From NCBI GenBank assembly GCA_016708435.1, contig JADJFV010000020.1, positions 1-39,445 of the forward strand: 39,445 nucleotides of DNA. The letters are read 5' to 3'. A program made the translations under genes and the position numbers. Source of the DNA: Leptospiraceae bacterium (GTDB lineage Bacteria > Spirochaetota > Leptospiria > Leptospirales > Leptospiraceae). Below, piece by piece: positions 9,120 through 17,706 of this stretch; position 1 is the first letter of the stretch; each line of letters begins with the position of its first letter. The notes under the pieces were generated by a model. It worked only from the letters and a program-made list of their open reading frames with translations, did no database searches and was not told where the DNA came from.

Positions 9120-9146
9120 ATTCTAGTCATCAGAAGACTATGTCAA
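9120..9146 (-). promoter_or_regulatory. Toxin-antitoxin promoter with operator palindrome
   Basis: On the minus strand TTGACA (9141-9146) and TAGAAT (9120-9125) are separated by 15 bases, a somewhat short spacer. Between and over them lies TAGTC-N7-GACTA (9124-9140), an inverted repeat that would suit autorepression by the antitoxin. Confidence 0.5.
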
Positions 9147-9238
9147 GACTAATTTTTAATCTACCGCCGTCGAGGATTAAGCTTGCAAGGTATTTTGCTC
9201 TTTCTATATTTTTCGGTCTGAAATAACAATGAGCTAAG

Positions 9239-9375
9239 TTTCTTTCTAGTAATCTGCATCCAACTTCTCCCATAATTCTATCTCCTTCTATCCCACAAAA
9301 CTAAAGGCTTAAAGCAAAATCGGACTTTCGTTTCTTTCATAATAAGGTGTTATGAACTAAACGGGGTAAAATTTT
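9239..9375. repeat. 137-bp direct repeat, copy 2
   Basis: Same orientation and nearly the same sequence as 7865-7999. It occupies much of the gene-free stretch 9147-9472, in which I see nothing else. Confidence 0.9.
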
Positions 9376-9604
9376 GCCTCAATTTAAAAGCCCGACTATT
9401 GTGAAGATATACCTCTGGTATCCAAGAAAAACCTGGCTTTAAAAAATGTCAATCTCATTCAAAAGTTAATATTCAACATTGCTCATTATTCATGGTGCTC
9501 GCGCCTTTGGTCGAAAGTATCCATTCAGAAAAGAATGTGTCTCTTTCAATCCATTCAAGGTTTTTCTCGCTGAATAGGAATAAACAACTGTTAGCTGCAG
9601 CTTT

Positions 9605-9621
9605 CCCCTTTCGTAAAGGGG
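9605..9621. repeat. CCCC/GGGG hairpin repeat in the transposase relic
   Basis: CCCCTTTCGTAAAGGGG is followed by GTTAGGGGA and a run of T. It resembles a common interspersed palindrome and is read through as NPLTPLRKGK in the relic frame. Confidence 0.6.
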
Positions 9622-9837
9622 TTAGGGGATTTTTTTTAAAACAGTCTGGGCAGTTTTGTGGTTTTGCTTCAAAGCTATTCTCAATCGCCTGCGCCCAAGT
9701 TCGTTGTTCGATGAACTCAAGCTTTTCTTTTATTCGGTTGGCGTAGATTCCATAATAACGAATCATTTTTCGGTTTGGTTCAGGTAGAAAAAATAACATC
9801 CGCGCCATGAATTCATAAACATCAATTGTTTGTTCTA

Positions 9838-9948
9838 CCTAACCCCAATTTTTTATTACTTGAAATAATTTTACGATAAAGTCCCCTTCCCTTTGAGGGA
9901 AGGGGCTACTTGATAGTATCCTGCAATAAGTTAAGATGTGGGGTTAGG
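9838..9948. mobile_element. 111-bp MITE-like element with TA duplication
   Basis: The ends are perfect inverted repeats, CCTAACCCCA (9838-9847) and TGGGGTTAGG (9939-9948), flanked on both sides by TA (9836-9837, 9949-9950), the hallmark of IS630/Tc1-mariner-type insertion. Inside is a hairpin, CCCCTTCCC...GGGAAGGGG (9883-9905). It codes for nothing. It interrupts the IS91-like transposase; removing it brings the two sides to within one nucleotide of the same frame. Confidence 0.75.
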
Positions 9949-10238
9949 TATGAAAAAATCCTGATGCAATATACTCCGCTGTTCTAAATAATGGTTCTTT
10001 CTCATCGCCTGCAATCGGCTGAAAATATACATGAAAACCATTTTTGTATTTGTTTTGGATAACAAGAGATTCCGCCTTTGTGATAACTTTTTCTTTTTCG
10101 TAATGTTTACAGAATGCCTTCATCCATGAAAATGCAAATTTCTTGTATCTTAAAAACGAGAGATGCAAAACTTCTTTCGTTTCTTTGTGGATAATTGCCG
10201 TAGTCCCCACGAGATGAACATGAGGATTAAAATTTAAA

Positions 10239-10371
10239 CTGTCATTTCGAACCTCGCTTGGCGGTAGCGGCGACAGCGGGTGGAACTTCGAGCGTGAGAA
10301 ATCTATCTGACAAAAGAACGGTTGTATTAAGCAAGATAGACCTCTCACGATGAAGCCGTTCGAGGTGACAG
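10239..10371. mobile_element. 133-bp palindromic insertion in the transposase relic
   Basis: The left end CTGTCATTTCGAAC and the right end (reverse complement CTGTCACCTCGAAC) form an inverted repeat with two mismatches. Internally, GTGAGAAATCTATC pairs with the complement of GATAGACCTCTCAC. It is more GC-rich than its surroundings. It lies between the zinc-finger and HUH parts of the transposase. No clear target duplication is visible. Confidence 0.65.
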
Positions 10372-10962
10372 GGGTAACCAATCTTTGTCGCTAATCGTAA
10401 TTTCTTCTTTTTTAAATTTCAATCTTGCGAATTTGATTAATTCTTTTTTGTAAACTTCCGCTGCTACTGAAATCATATCCTCTACTTCGCATCTTCTTTG
10501 AAAAAGTAAATTAGAAACAGTCCCAGGAATTGTAAAGGTTATATGAATATGCCGCAAATCCATATTTAGTATATGGGATAAATTAACAGACCAACCAAAG
10601 AGTTTCTTGCGATAGCAAGACAAACAAAGTCTTGATTTACAACTAAATGGAACGATTAAGTTTACGTCGCATTCTTCACAAGAATATCTCTGAAAACCAT
10701 TCTGAAAATTCCCACAACCTAAAAGCTTTTCCACCTCTTCTATTTTCCCGTCCGAAAGTTCTCCATACTTCGACAAGAATCTTGTGTTATAAATTCTCCG
10801 AAACTCTTCCCAGTGATCCATCCAGATAGATTTGTATAGACTCCATCTTTCAAATGCTGGAAGATAAGCGGGTTTACTTTTATCGGTTGAACAAATATAC
10901 AAAGTAGTTTGGCTCCTACTCTATATAGGTCAGAAAACGAAAAAGTTGTGCAAATTAGCGAA

Positions 10963-11012
10963 GCCCCAACGGGGCGCAATACTCTTCGCATGGGCGTCCG
11001 TTCAACCCATGC
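10963..11012. repeat. Two adjacent GC-rich hairpins
   Basis: GCCCC-AAC-GGGGC (10963-10975) is followed by GCATGGG (10988-10994) paired with CCCATGC (11006-11012). A related phrase, GGGGCGCAA, recurs in the palindrome at 32107-32167. This is an interspersed palindromic repeat next to the transposase start. Confidence 0.6.
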
Positions 11013-11140
11013 AAAAAAAAATCCAAAAGATAGAACCGCAACAGAAACTGCAACGAGGGGATAAGCAATACAAAACCAAGTCTTTGGATATGATATTCAA
11101 ACCGATGGTAATGTTATCCAAGCTCTTCATTATGCTTACT

Positions 11141-11640
11141 AGGCGCATTGTTGCATCTAATTAAACCCATCGTAATGCTTTCATTCTTAGCGCATTGTTA
11201 CATCTAATCAAACCCATCGTAATGTTTTCTTAGCTCATCGTTGTATCTAACTGAACCCATCGTAATGTTTTCTTAGCCCATCGTTGTATCGAATTGAACT
11301 CATCGTAATGTGTTCTTAGCTCATCGTTGTATCTAATTAAACTCATCGTAATGTTTTCTTAGCTCATCGTTGTATCTAATTAAACTCATCGTAATGCTTT
11401 CTTAGACCTTCATTGTATTTACTAAGCTCATCGTAATGTGTTCTTAGCTCATCGTTGTATCTAATTGAACTCATCGTAATGCTTTCTTAGCCCATCGTTG
11501 TATCTAATTAAACCCATCGTAATGCTTTCTTAGACCTTCATTGTATTTACTAAGCTCATCGTAATGCTTTCTTAGCTCATCGTTACATCTAATCAAACCC
11601 ATCGTAATGCTTTCTTAGCTCATCGTTGTATCTACTAAGT
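11141..11640. repeat. Tandem array of a roughly 43-bp unit, about 11 copies
   Basis: The unit is AAACCCATCGTAATGCTTTC then TTAGCTCATCGTTGTATCTA then ATT, repeated with small variations. Each unit is itself two related halves of 21-22 bp sharing CTCATCGT (one continuing AATGCTTTCTTAG, the other TGTATCTAATTA). Some units carry a variant second half, ACCTTCATTGTATTTACTAAG. Degenerate outlying copies are at about 11101 and 11788. There are no unique spacers and every reading frame has stops, so it is a minisatellite and not a CRISPR or coding repeat. Confidence 0.9.
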
Positions 11641-11688
11641 AGTGAAGCATAATTATTTGTAAGAATATAAATACTGAAAGAAATTTCT

Positions 11689-11750
11689 GACAGGATTAAC
11701 AGGATTTACATGATAAAACATATCATCCTGTAAATCTTGTTAATCCTGTC
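11689..11750. repeat. Long inverted repeat (hairpin)
   Basis: GACAGGATTAACAGGATTTA (from 11689) pairs with the segment ending GTTAATCCTGTC at 11750, with one mismatch, a small bulge and a short loop. It is an interspersed repeat and could also act as a transcription end, since TAAAAAAA follows. It lies 214 bp before the efflux operon. Confidence 0.7.
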
Positions 11751-11963
11751 TAAAAAAACCTACACAAATAAATTTGTTTTAGGACTTAAGCTCATTGTAA
11801 TGCTAACCAAACCGCGATATAGTAAATCCCGCCCGGTATTGTAGAATTAAGATTTAATCAAACCTGTGACAATTATCACTGCAATTCTTTAGAAATTGGC
11901 AGTAAAAAAGATTCGCATAACACGCTGTAATTTTTAATTTAAACTTAGAGGGATTAGAAGTTT

Positions 11964-12734
11964 ATGAATAAACGAAATCTTTTTATAGCAGCAGGAATTT
12001 TATCTGTATTAGCCGCATTTTTAGTCTATGGTTTTTTCTTCAAAAGACCTAATATTGTAAAGCCGAAAGTAGGTCCGATTGTAGAAGCGATTTATGCTCT
12101 TGGAACTGTGAAATCAGATGATATCTATATTTTAAAAATGGGAATTACTTCTGGATTAACAAAGCTCTATGTCACAGAAGGAGACCTTGTAGAGAAAGGG
12201 CAAAAGCTAATCGCCACAGAGTCTTCTGATTTTTCCTCACCTATTCAGGGAACAGTTTCTCGCATTTATCTCGACAGGGGCGAAACTATAATGCCCGGCA
12301 TACCGGTATTAACCGTAATGGATTTAACGAAGACATTTATTCAAATTTCTTTAGATCAATCCTCCGCACTCCGAATTAAAAAAGACCAGAAAGCTGAATT
12401 GAGTTTTGAAAATCTACGTGGCACAAAGATTACAGGAACTGTTCAAAAGATTTATCCCTCCGATGGACAATTTATTGTTCGTCTAAAAACTGAATCTTTA
12501 CCGGCAGGAATTCTCCCAGGTATGACGGCTGACGCTGCCATTGAAGTTGCTAAACGCGAAAATGCTACACTCATTCCTGCTAATTCAATTCATAGAGGAC
12601 AGGTTCGAATTTTGCGAGCAGGAAAAACGATTACTTTAAATGTAAAAATTGGAGCGGTAAATGGAGAATTGGCGGAAATACTAGATGGGCAGGTTTTACC
12701 CGAAGATGAAATTCTTATCGGTAAAGAGCCATGA
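11964..12734 (+). CDS. Membrane fusion protein of an ABC efflux system (MacA/HlyD-like)
   Basis: A 256-residue periplasmic adaptor with an N-terminal membrane anchor (about 5-27, ILSVLAAFLVYGFFF). A biotinyl-lipoyl-like domain follows (LYVTEGDLVEKGQKLIATES, then SPIQGTVSRIYLDRGETIMP), then a beta-barrel and a membrane-proximal part ending DEILIGKEP. The two lipoyl halves are joined by only a few residues, so the coiled-coil hairpin that normally contacts an outer-membrane channel is absent, which explains the short length (typical MacA is about 370). GAGGGA at 11948-11953 is the likely ribosome binding site. The gene overlaps the permease gene by 4 bases (ATGA), and together with the next two genes forms an export or lipoprotein-processing operon. 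The substrate is unknown. Confidence 0.88.
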   Translation: MNKRNLFIAAGILSVLAAFLVYGFFFKRPNIVKPKVGPIVEAIYALGTVKSDDIYILKMGITSGLTKLYVTEGDLVEKGQKLIATESSDFSSPIQGTVSRIYLDRGETIMPGIPVLTVMDLTKTFIQISLDQSSALRIKKDQKAELSFENLRGTKITGTVQKIYPSDGQFIVRLKTESLPAGILPGMTADAAIEVAKRENATLIPANSIHRGQVRILRAGKTITLNVKIGAVNGELAEILDGQVLPEDEILIGKEP

Positions 12735-13981
12735 TCTTTCTCGCTCTCAAACAACTATTCGCTAGACCACAACAGACCTTTCTTACTTTTCTAGCCATCG
12801 TGATTGGCTCTGTAGGCTATATTGTATTTTCCAGTATCATGCTCGGCTTTCAGGAATACATCATCGAGCAGTTGGTAAACAGTGATGCACAAATTCGAAT
12901 TTCCCCTAGAGATGAAACCATTTCCGAAAAAACATTTCACGAGATATTCTTTCCTGACTCTACAATCAAGTGGATTAAACCTCCATCGGGGAAAACAGAC
13001 AATAGCCGCTTAGACAATATCCAATGGTGGAATGAGAAACTAGAAAAGGATAAAGAAGTAATCGCATTTTCTCCCCAGTTAGTTAGACAGGTTACCTTTA
13101 TCCAGGGAAAACTTTTATTCCCTGCAAAGATAATAGGCGTTATCCCTGAAACACAAACTAAAATCACAAACACAGACAAATACAGCGTGGAAGGCGGGAA
13201 ACTAAAAAATCTAAGTGAGGGAGATTCCCTTGCTATCATTGGCGTAAATCTAAAAAACAAAATGGGTGTAATGCTAAATGACGTTGTCCAGGTAGGAATT
13301 CCAGGCAAACAAATCACTCCTCTTAAAATCATTGGAATCATTCAAACAGGCAACCGAATGATCGATGATTCTCTTTGTTATACATCCATTACAACCCTAC
13401 AACGAATCACCGAATCACCCGGAGAAATTTCTGATATTGTAGTGAGGGTAAATGATGTTAGCCATGCAAGAAATATGGCAGAAGATTGGTCTCAGTTCAC
13501 TCGTGATAAAGTAGAAAGTTGGGATCAGGCAAATGAAAGTATCATGTCCGTTTTTAATACCCAAAATATAATCCGAAATACAATTACAGTCATCATTATT
13601 TTAATAATCGCCTTTGGAATTTATAATATTCTAAACATGGTAGTCAATGGCAAGAAGAGAGATATAGCCATTTTGCGCTCGATTGGTTACGAGGAAATGG
13701 ATATTATTATTTTGTTTCTAATTCAGGGTTTGATTCTAGGAATTACCGGTGCAATAGCAGGAAGTGTATTTGGTTTTTTTGTAGCTAAGTATGTAAGCAC
13801 GATAGAAGTATTCAAAGGAAAAAACATGGTTACCGGCACGAATCATTTAATGGTTTCTTATAATATTTTGATTTATCTAAAGGGTATGGGTTTCACCATA
13901 TTTGCCTCTCTTGTATCTAGTATGATTCCCGCCCGCGCTGCTGCCAAAATCTCGCCAATTGAAATTATAAGGGGGTCTTAA
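12731..13981 (+). CDS. FtsX/MacB-family ABC transporter permease
   Basis: A 416-residue MacB/LolC-type permease. A first transmembrane helix (about 20-40, FLAIVIGSVGYIVFSSIML) is followed by a large periplasmic MacB-like domain (about 42-270). Three C-terminal helices follow (about 285-310, 330-355 and 378-400), with the FtsX signature around AILRSIGYEEMDIIILFLIQ and the ending MIPARAAAKISPIEIIRG. The topology fits mechanotransmission transporters, which move substrates from the periplasm or outer leaflet rather than through the membrane. Its stop TAA overlaps the next ATG (TAATG at 13979), so the ATPase is translationally coupled. Confidence 0.93.
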   Translation: MIFLALKQLFARPQQTFLTFLAIVIGSVGYIVFSSIMLGFQEYIIEQLVNSDAQIRISPRDETISEKTFHEIFFPDSTIKWIKPPSGKTDNSRLDNIQWWNEKLEKDKEVIAFSPQLVRQVTFIQGKLLFPAKIIGVIPETQTKITNTDKYSVEGGKLKNLSEGDSLAIIGVNLKNKMGVMLNDVVQVGIPGKQITPLKIIGIIQTGNRMIDDSLCYTSITTLQRITESPGEISDIVVRVNDVSHARNMAEDWSQFTRDKVESWDQANESIMSVFNTQNIIRNTITVIIILIIAFGIYNILNMVVNGKKRDIAILRSIGYEEMDIIILFLIQGLILGITGAIAGSVFGFFVAKYVSTIEVFKGKNMVTGTNHLMVSYNILIYLKGMGFTIFASLVSSMIPARAAAKISPIEIIRGS

Positions 13982-14658
13982 TGTATACTGGAATTGATTG
14001 TATTTCCCTGAATCGTTCTTTTGGAAATCCTCCTCTAGAGATTTTAAAATCCATTAGCCTTCAAATCCCCAAAGGTCAATTTGTATCTGTAACCGGAAGA
14101 TCAGGCTCCGGCAAATCAACATTACTTTATGCATTAAGTGGACTTGATAAAATCACTTCCGGCAAAGTATTATTTTCCGGTGAAAGTATCCATGATATGC
14201 CAGAGAAACAATTAAACCTATTTCGAAATTTTAAAATGGGATTCGTATTTCAATTTCATTATCTATTACCAGAAATTACCGTTTTAGAAAATGTCCTTAT
14301 GCCCGCCCGCAAAACCAATTTACACAAAACAAAAGAAGCAGAAGCCAAAAAGATTCTAGAAGACTTCTCTTTATCCCACTGCATAGACAAAGTGCCCGGT
14401 CAAATATCAGGCGGTGAATCGCAACGCGTATCCATTGCGCGAGCCCTCATCATGAGACCTGAATATATTTTTGCAGATGAGCCAACAGGCAATCTAGATT
14501 CTGTCAACGGAGAAAAAGTCTTAGAGTTATTTCGAAAAGTCAATCTGGATTATAAAACTACAATTGTAATGGTGACTCACGACTCCGGCTACGCCAAATT
14601 AGCCCAAAGAACAATAGGACTAAGTGATGGTCAGTTAGAATCGGATACTATGAATTAA
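13981..14658 (+). CDS. ABC transporter ATP-binding protein (MacB/LolD type)
   Basis: A 225-residue ATPase that powers the permease encoded just upstream. Walker A is GRSGSGKS (39-46), the Q-loop is Gln91, the ABC signature is SGGESQ (143-148), Walker B is YIFADEPTG (162-170) and the switch histidine is His200 in MVTHD. The length is typical of LolD/MacB cytoplasmic domains encoded separately. It is the third gene of the adaptor-permease-ATPase operon. No outer-membrane factor gene is present in the window, consistent with the hairpin-less adaptor. Confidence 0.95.
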   Translation: MYTGIDCISLNRSFGNPPLEILKSISLQIPKGQFVSVTGRSGSGKSTLLYALSGLDKITSGKVLFSGESIHDMPEKQLNLFRNFKMGFVFQFHYLLPEITVLENVLMPARKTNLHKTKEAEAKKILEDFSLSHCIDKVPGQISGGESQRVSIARALIMRPEYIFADEPTGNLDSVNGEKVLELFRKVNLDYKTTIVMVTHDSGYAKLAQRTIGLSDGQLESDTMN

Positions 14659-14799
14659 GCATTATTCCCACACCTTACTGAACGTATTTGTTTGAATATT
14701 TCTTGGTGATTTTTATCATTCGATTATTAGGGATTTCAAAAGAATAAGACAAGACTTGTTAGTTTAAGAATTCTTTTCTATCTTAGCAGGTCTCTAACA

Positions 14800-17691
14800 T
14801 TGAAAGAGAAACATTCAGAAAAACAAGATTGGCATTCATTAACTGTAGAAGAAGTTTTAGAAAACTTAAAAGTGCAAAAGCAAGGTCTTTCTTCCACAGA
14901 AGCAAAAATACGTTTAGAGCAATATGGAAAAAATCAATTAACAGAGGTAGCGCGACCCGGTTTTATTTCATTATTATGGGCACAACTAAATAACTTTGTT
15001 GTAATCTTACTAATCATTGCATCGTTAATCTCTGGCTTGCTTGGTGACTATATAGAGTCAATTGCTATCATGGCAATTGTTGTTTTAAATTCTATTCTCG
15101 GAATAGTTCAGGAAGAGAAAGCAGAACAAGCATTAGCCGCTCTAAAAAAATTAGCCACACCGGATACACAGGTGATTCGAGACAATCTAAGGTGTTCGAT
15201 TCCTTCCTATGATTTAGTTCCGGGTGATATCGTATATCTGGAAGCTGGAAATTTTATTCCTGCCGATTTACGCTTAATTGAAACATTTAATCTACGAATT
15301 GAAGAAGCTTCTCTCACTGGAGAATCACAGCCCATTCAAAAAGATTCTTCCGTTATTCTTGGAAAAAAAGCTCCTTTAGGAGACAGAAAGAATACAGCTT
15401 TTATGGGAACAGTCGTAAACTATGGTCGCGGATACGGCGTAGTAACCAATACAGGAATTCATACACAGTTAGGACAAATTGCAGAGATGTTGCAAGCTGT
15501 GGATACGGAGGAGACTCCACTCCAAAGAAGACTGGATGAATTAGGAAGAACGCTAAGTATTGGTTCGCTGATTTTAGTCGCAGTTGTTTTTATTCTGGCA
15601 TTATACAATCAAACGAATATACATGAGTTATTTACAAACCCATCTTCCTATTTTAAAGAGTTTGCAGGTGAAATCACAAATGTATTTATTATTGCCATTA
15701 GCCTTGCAATTGCAGCAGTGCCGGAAGGACTTCCTGCCGTTGTTACAATTTCACTCGCTTTAGGTATGAAGGAAATGATTGGGCGCCATGTCTTGATTCG
15801 TAAACTGTCTTCGGTTGAAACGCTTGGCTCTGCAACTGTAATTTGTTCCGACAAAACAGGAACTCTTACTCAAAACAAAATGACAGTAACTCGCCTTTGG
15901 GCAAGCAATCAATGCATAGAAATAGCCGGCTCAGGTTACACGCCTATAGGAGATTTTTATATAAAGAAGCAGAAAGTGGATATTGAAAAGTATCCGGCAC
16001 TTCTTTCTACACTCTGGCTGTGTTTATTAAATAATGATGCAATACTAGAAACGATAGGCGATACAGACTCCTATAAAATCATTGGCGATCCCACAGAAGG
16101 TTCTCTTGTAGTTGCCGCCCTTAAAACCGGTGCAATTCATTCGGAGATTAATAAAGCGTATCCTCGTATCGACGAAATCCCATTTGATTCAGAGCGAAAA
16201 AGAATGATTACTGTTCATAAAATTCTTGCGCCTACCAAAGAGGATATTTCTTTTTTTTCGAATGAAGACTATAACGGCTGGAATATCATTACCATTAAAG
16301 GAGCACCAGATATAATTCTGGATCTCTGCAATCAGTATCAAGCAATGGATAATAAGCATTATCCATTAACGAAAGAAATTCGGGAGCAAATACTAGCAGC
16401 AAATAATTCTATGGGCAAAGATGCATTACGCGTAATTGGAGTAGCATACCGCCTACAAAAAGAAATTCAAAAAGAATCAAAAAAAATAAACACTACGGAA
16501 TTAGAAAGAGATCTTATATTTGTAGGTTTAGCAGGCATGATAGATCCACCCCATGCAGAAGTAAAGCAAGCCCTCTTAGTTGCGCGTAATGCAGGAATCC
16601 GCACAATTATGATTACAGGTGACTTCTCCAATACGGCAGTTGCCATTGCAGAAGAAATAGGACTACTTCGACCGGGTAAAAAAGTAATGACCGGTGCAGA
16701 GATGGACAAAGTCAGTCAAGAGGGACTTCAAGCGATTATTCAAAACACAGATGTTTTTTCCAGAGTCTCACCAGAACATAAAATGCGCATTGTAGAAGCG
16801 CTACAGTCGAACAATGAAATCGTAGCAATGACTGGAGATGGAGTAAATGATGGTCCTGCCATTAAAAAAGCTGACATCGGAATTGCCATGGGAATTACAG
16901 GAACAGATGTGGCAAAAGAAACAGCCGATATGGTTCTTACGGATGATAACTACGCAAGCATTGTAGCTGCTGTTGAGCAAGGACGAATTATATACAGCAA
17001 TATTCGTAAGTTTGTATTCTATTTGCTTTCGTCCAATGTGTCGGAGATAATGATAATTTTCCTCGCGACGTTAACCGGTTTACCAGCACCTTTAACCGCT
17101 ATTCAATTGCTATGGCTAAACCTAATTACAGATGGAGCTCCCGCCTTAGCACTTGCTATGGAAAAAGGTGATTTTAACACAATGAATCAAAAACCTCGTG
17201 CAAAATATGAGGCAGTGGTAAACCGTTCAATGGGTATCGGAATTTTAATTCAGACAATTGTTCAGACAGTTTCCGTTTTGGGTGCTTTCATAATTGGTTT
17301 GTATCAAAATTTAGAGCTAAACTCTGTTATCCCCTCCGATGAGAATTGGTTTTTCTCTGTGATGAATCATAATTGGCGTGGTGCGAATATTCAAACAGCA
17401 GAGACAATGGCATTTGTAACACTGTCTCTTGCTGAATTATTTAGAGCTTACACAGTTCGTTCAGAGAAAGCTTCCTTATTTCAAATCGGTATATTTTCAA
17501 ATAAGTATATGCAATACGCAGTAGGAATATCCCTCCTATTATTGTTTGCTGTTTGCTTTATTCCATTTCTCCAACCGATTTTTAATACTCATTTTCTTTC
17601 TATCAATGAGTGGATACTCGTTATATGTCTCGCAAGTATGCCAGCAGTTGCCGAAGAAATTACAAAATTTTTCTTAAGAATGAAAAATTAA
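14800..17691 (+). CDS. Calcium-transporting P-type ATPase (P2A, SERCA/PMCA-like)
   Basis: A 963-residue cation pump that exports Ca2+ using ATP. Landmarks: an N-terminal cation-ATPase domain (WHSLTVEEVLENL), TGES at 173-176 in the actuator domain, phosphorylated Asp351 in CSDKTGTLTQNK, and the hinge TGDGVNDGPAIKKADIGIAM. Ca2+-site motifs typical of SERCA are all present: PEGLPAVVT in M4, SSNVSEIMIIF in M5 and LLWLNLITDG in M6. The start is TTG at 14800; no ATG in frame gives a full N-terminal domain, and GCAGG about 9 nt upstream may serve as ribosome binding site. A 141-bp gap from the ABC operon suggests its own promoter. The 3' end faces the next gene convergently with only 15 bp between stops. 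Confidence 0.93.
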   Translation: MKEKHSEKQDWHSLTVEEVLENLKVQKQGLSSTEAKIRLEQYGKNQLTEVARPGFISLLWAQLNNFVVILLIIASLISGLLGDYIESIAIMAIVVLNSILGIVQEEKAEQALAALKKLATPDTQVIRDNLRCSIPSYDLVPGDIVYLEAGNFIPADLRLIETFNLRIEEASLTGESQPIQKDSSVILGKKAPLGDRKNTAFMGTVVNYGRGYGVVTNTGIHTQLGQIAEMLQAVDTEETPLQRRLDELGRTLSIGSLILVAVVFILALYNQTNIHELFTNPSSYFKEFAGEITNVFIIAISLAIAAVPEGLPAVVTISLALGMKEMIGRHVLIRKLSSVETLGSATVICSDKTGTLTQNKMTVTRLWASNQCIEIAGSGYTPIGDFYIKKQKVDIEKYPALLSTLWLCLLNNDAILETIGDTDSYKIIGDPTEGSLVVAALKTGAIHSEINKAYPRIDEIPFDSERKRMITVHKILAPTKEDISFFSNEDYNGWNIITIKGAPDIILDLCNQYQAMDNKHYPLTKEIREQILAANNSMGKDALRVIGVAYRLQKEIQKESKKINTTELERDLIFVGLAGMIDPPHAEVKQALLVARNAGIRTIMITGDFSNTAVAIAEEIGLLRPGKKVMTGAEMDKVSQEGLQAIIQNTDVFSRVSPEHKMRIVEALQSNNEIVAMTGDGVNDGPAIKKADIGIAMGITGTDVAKETADMVLTDDNYASIVAAVEQGRIIYSNIRKFVFYLLSSNVSEIMIIFLATLTGLPAPLTAIQLLWLNLITDGAPALALAMEKGDFNTMNQKPRAKYEAVVNRSMGIGILIQTIVQTVSVLGAFIIGLYQNLELNSVIPSDENWFFSVMNHNWRGANIQTAETMAFVTLSLAELFRAYTVRSEKASLFQIGIFSNKYMQYAVGISLLLLFAVCFIPFLQPIFNTHFLSINEWILVICLASMPAVAEEITKFFLRMKN

Positions 17692-17706
17692 TTTCTAGGA
17701 GGTAAA

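Larger units (their letters stand above)
9473..10902 (-). pseudogene. IS91-like (HUH) transposase, disrupted by nested repeats
   Basis: Three minus-strand frames form one IS91/IS801-type transposase. The N-terminal part (10345-10902) has a zinc-binding block: GCGNFQNGFQRYSCEECDVN followed by VPFSCKSRLCLSCY. The middle part (9944-10381) has the HUH motif in FNPHVHLVGTTA. The C-terminal part (9473 to about 9830) has VYEFMARMLFFLPEPNRKM and then IRYYGIYANR, the region bearing conserved tyrosines. A palindromic element (10239-10371) separates the first two parts and a MITE-like element (9838-9948) the last two. A third hairpin at 9605-9621 replaces the extreme C-terminus. The element ends (ori/ter) could not be identified, and the copy is inactive. 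Confidence 0.8.
10903..11963. other. 1-kb gene-free stretch filled with repeats
   Basis: No coding sequence is supported here. The stretch holds GC-rich hairpins (10963-11012), the tandem array (11141-11640), a long inverted repeat (11689-11750) and the upstream region of the efflux operon. A plus-strand frame at 10946-11164 is made of repeat sequence and is not a gene. Confidence 0.7.

Noticed and set aside
10946..11164. Plus-strand 72-codon open frame
   Set aside because: Composed of GC-rich hairpins and the start of the tandem array; no ribosome binding site or family resemblance.
11141..11640. Possible CRISPR array
   Set aside because: Units are contiguous with no unique spacers, the repeats are imperfect and no cas genes are present.
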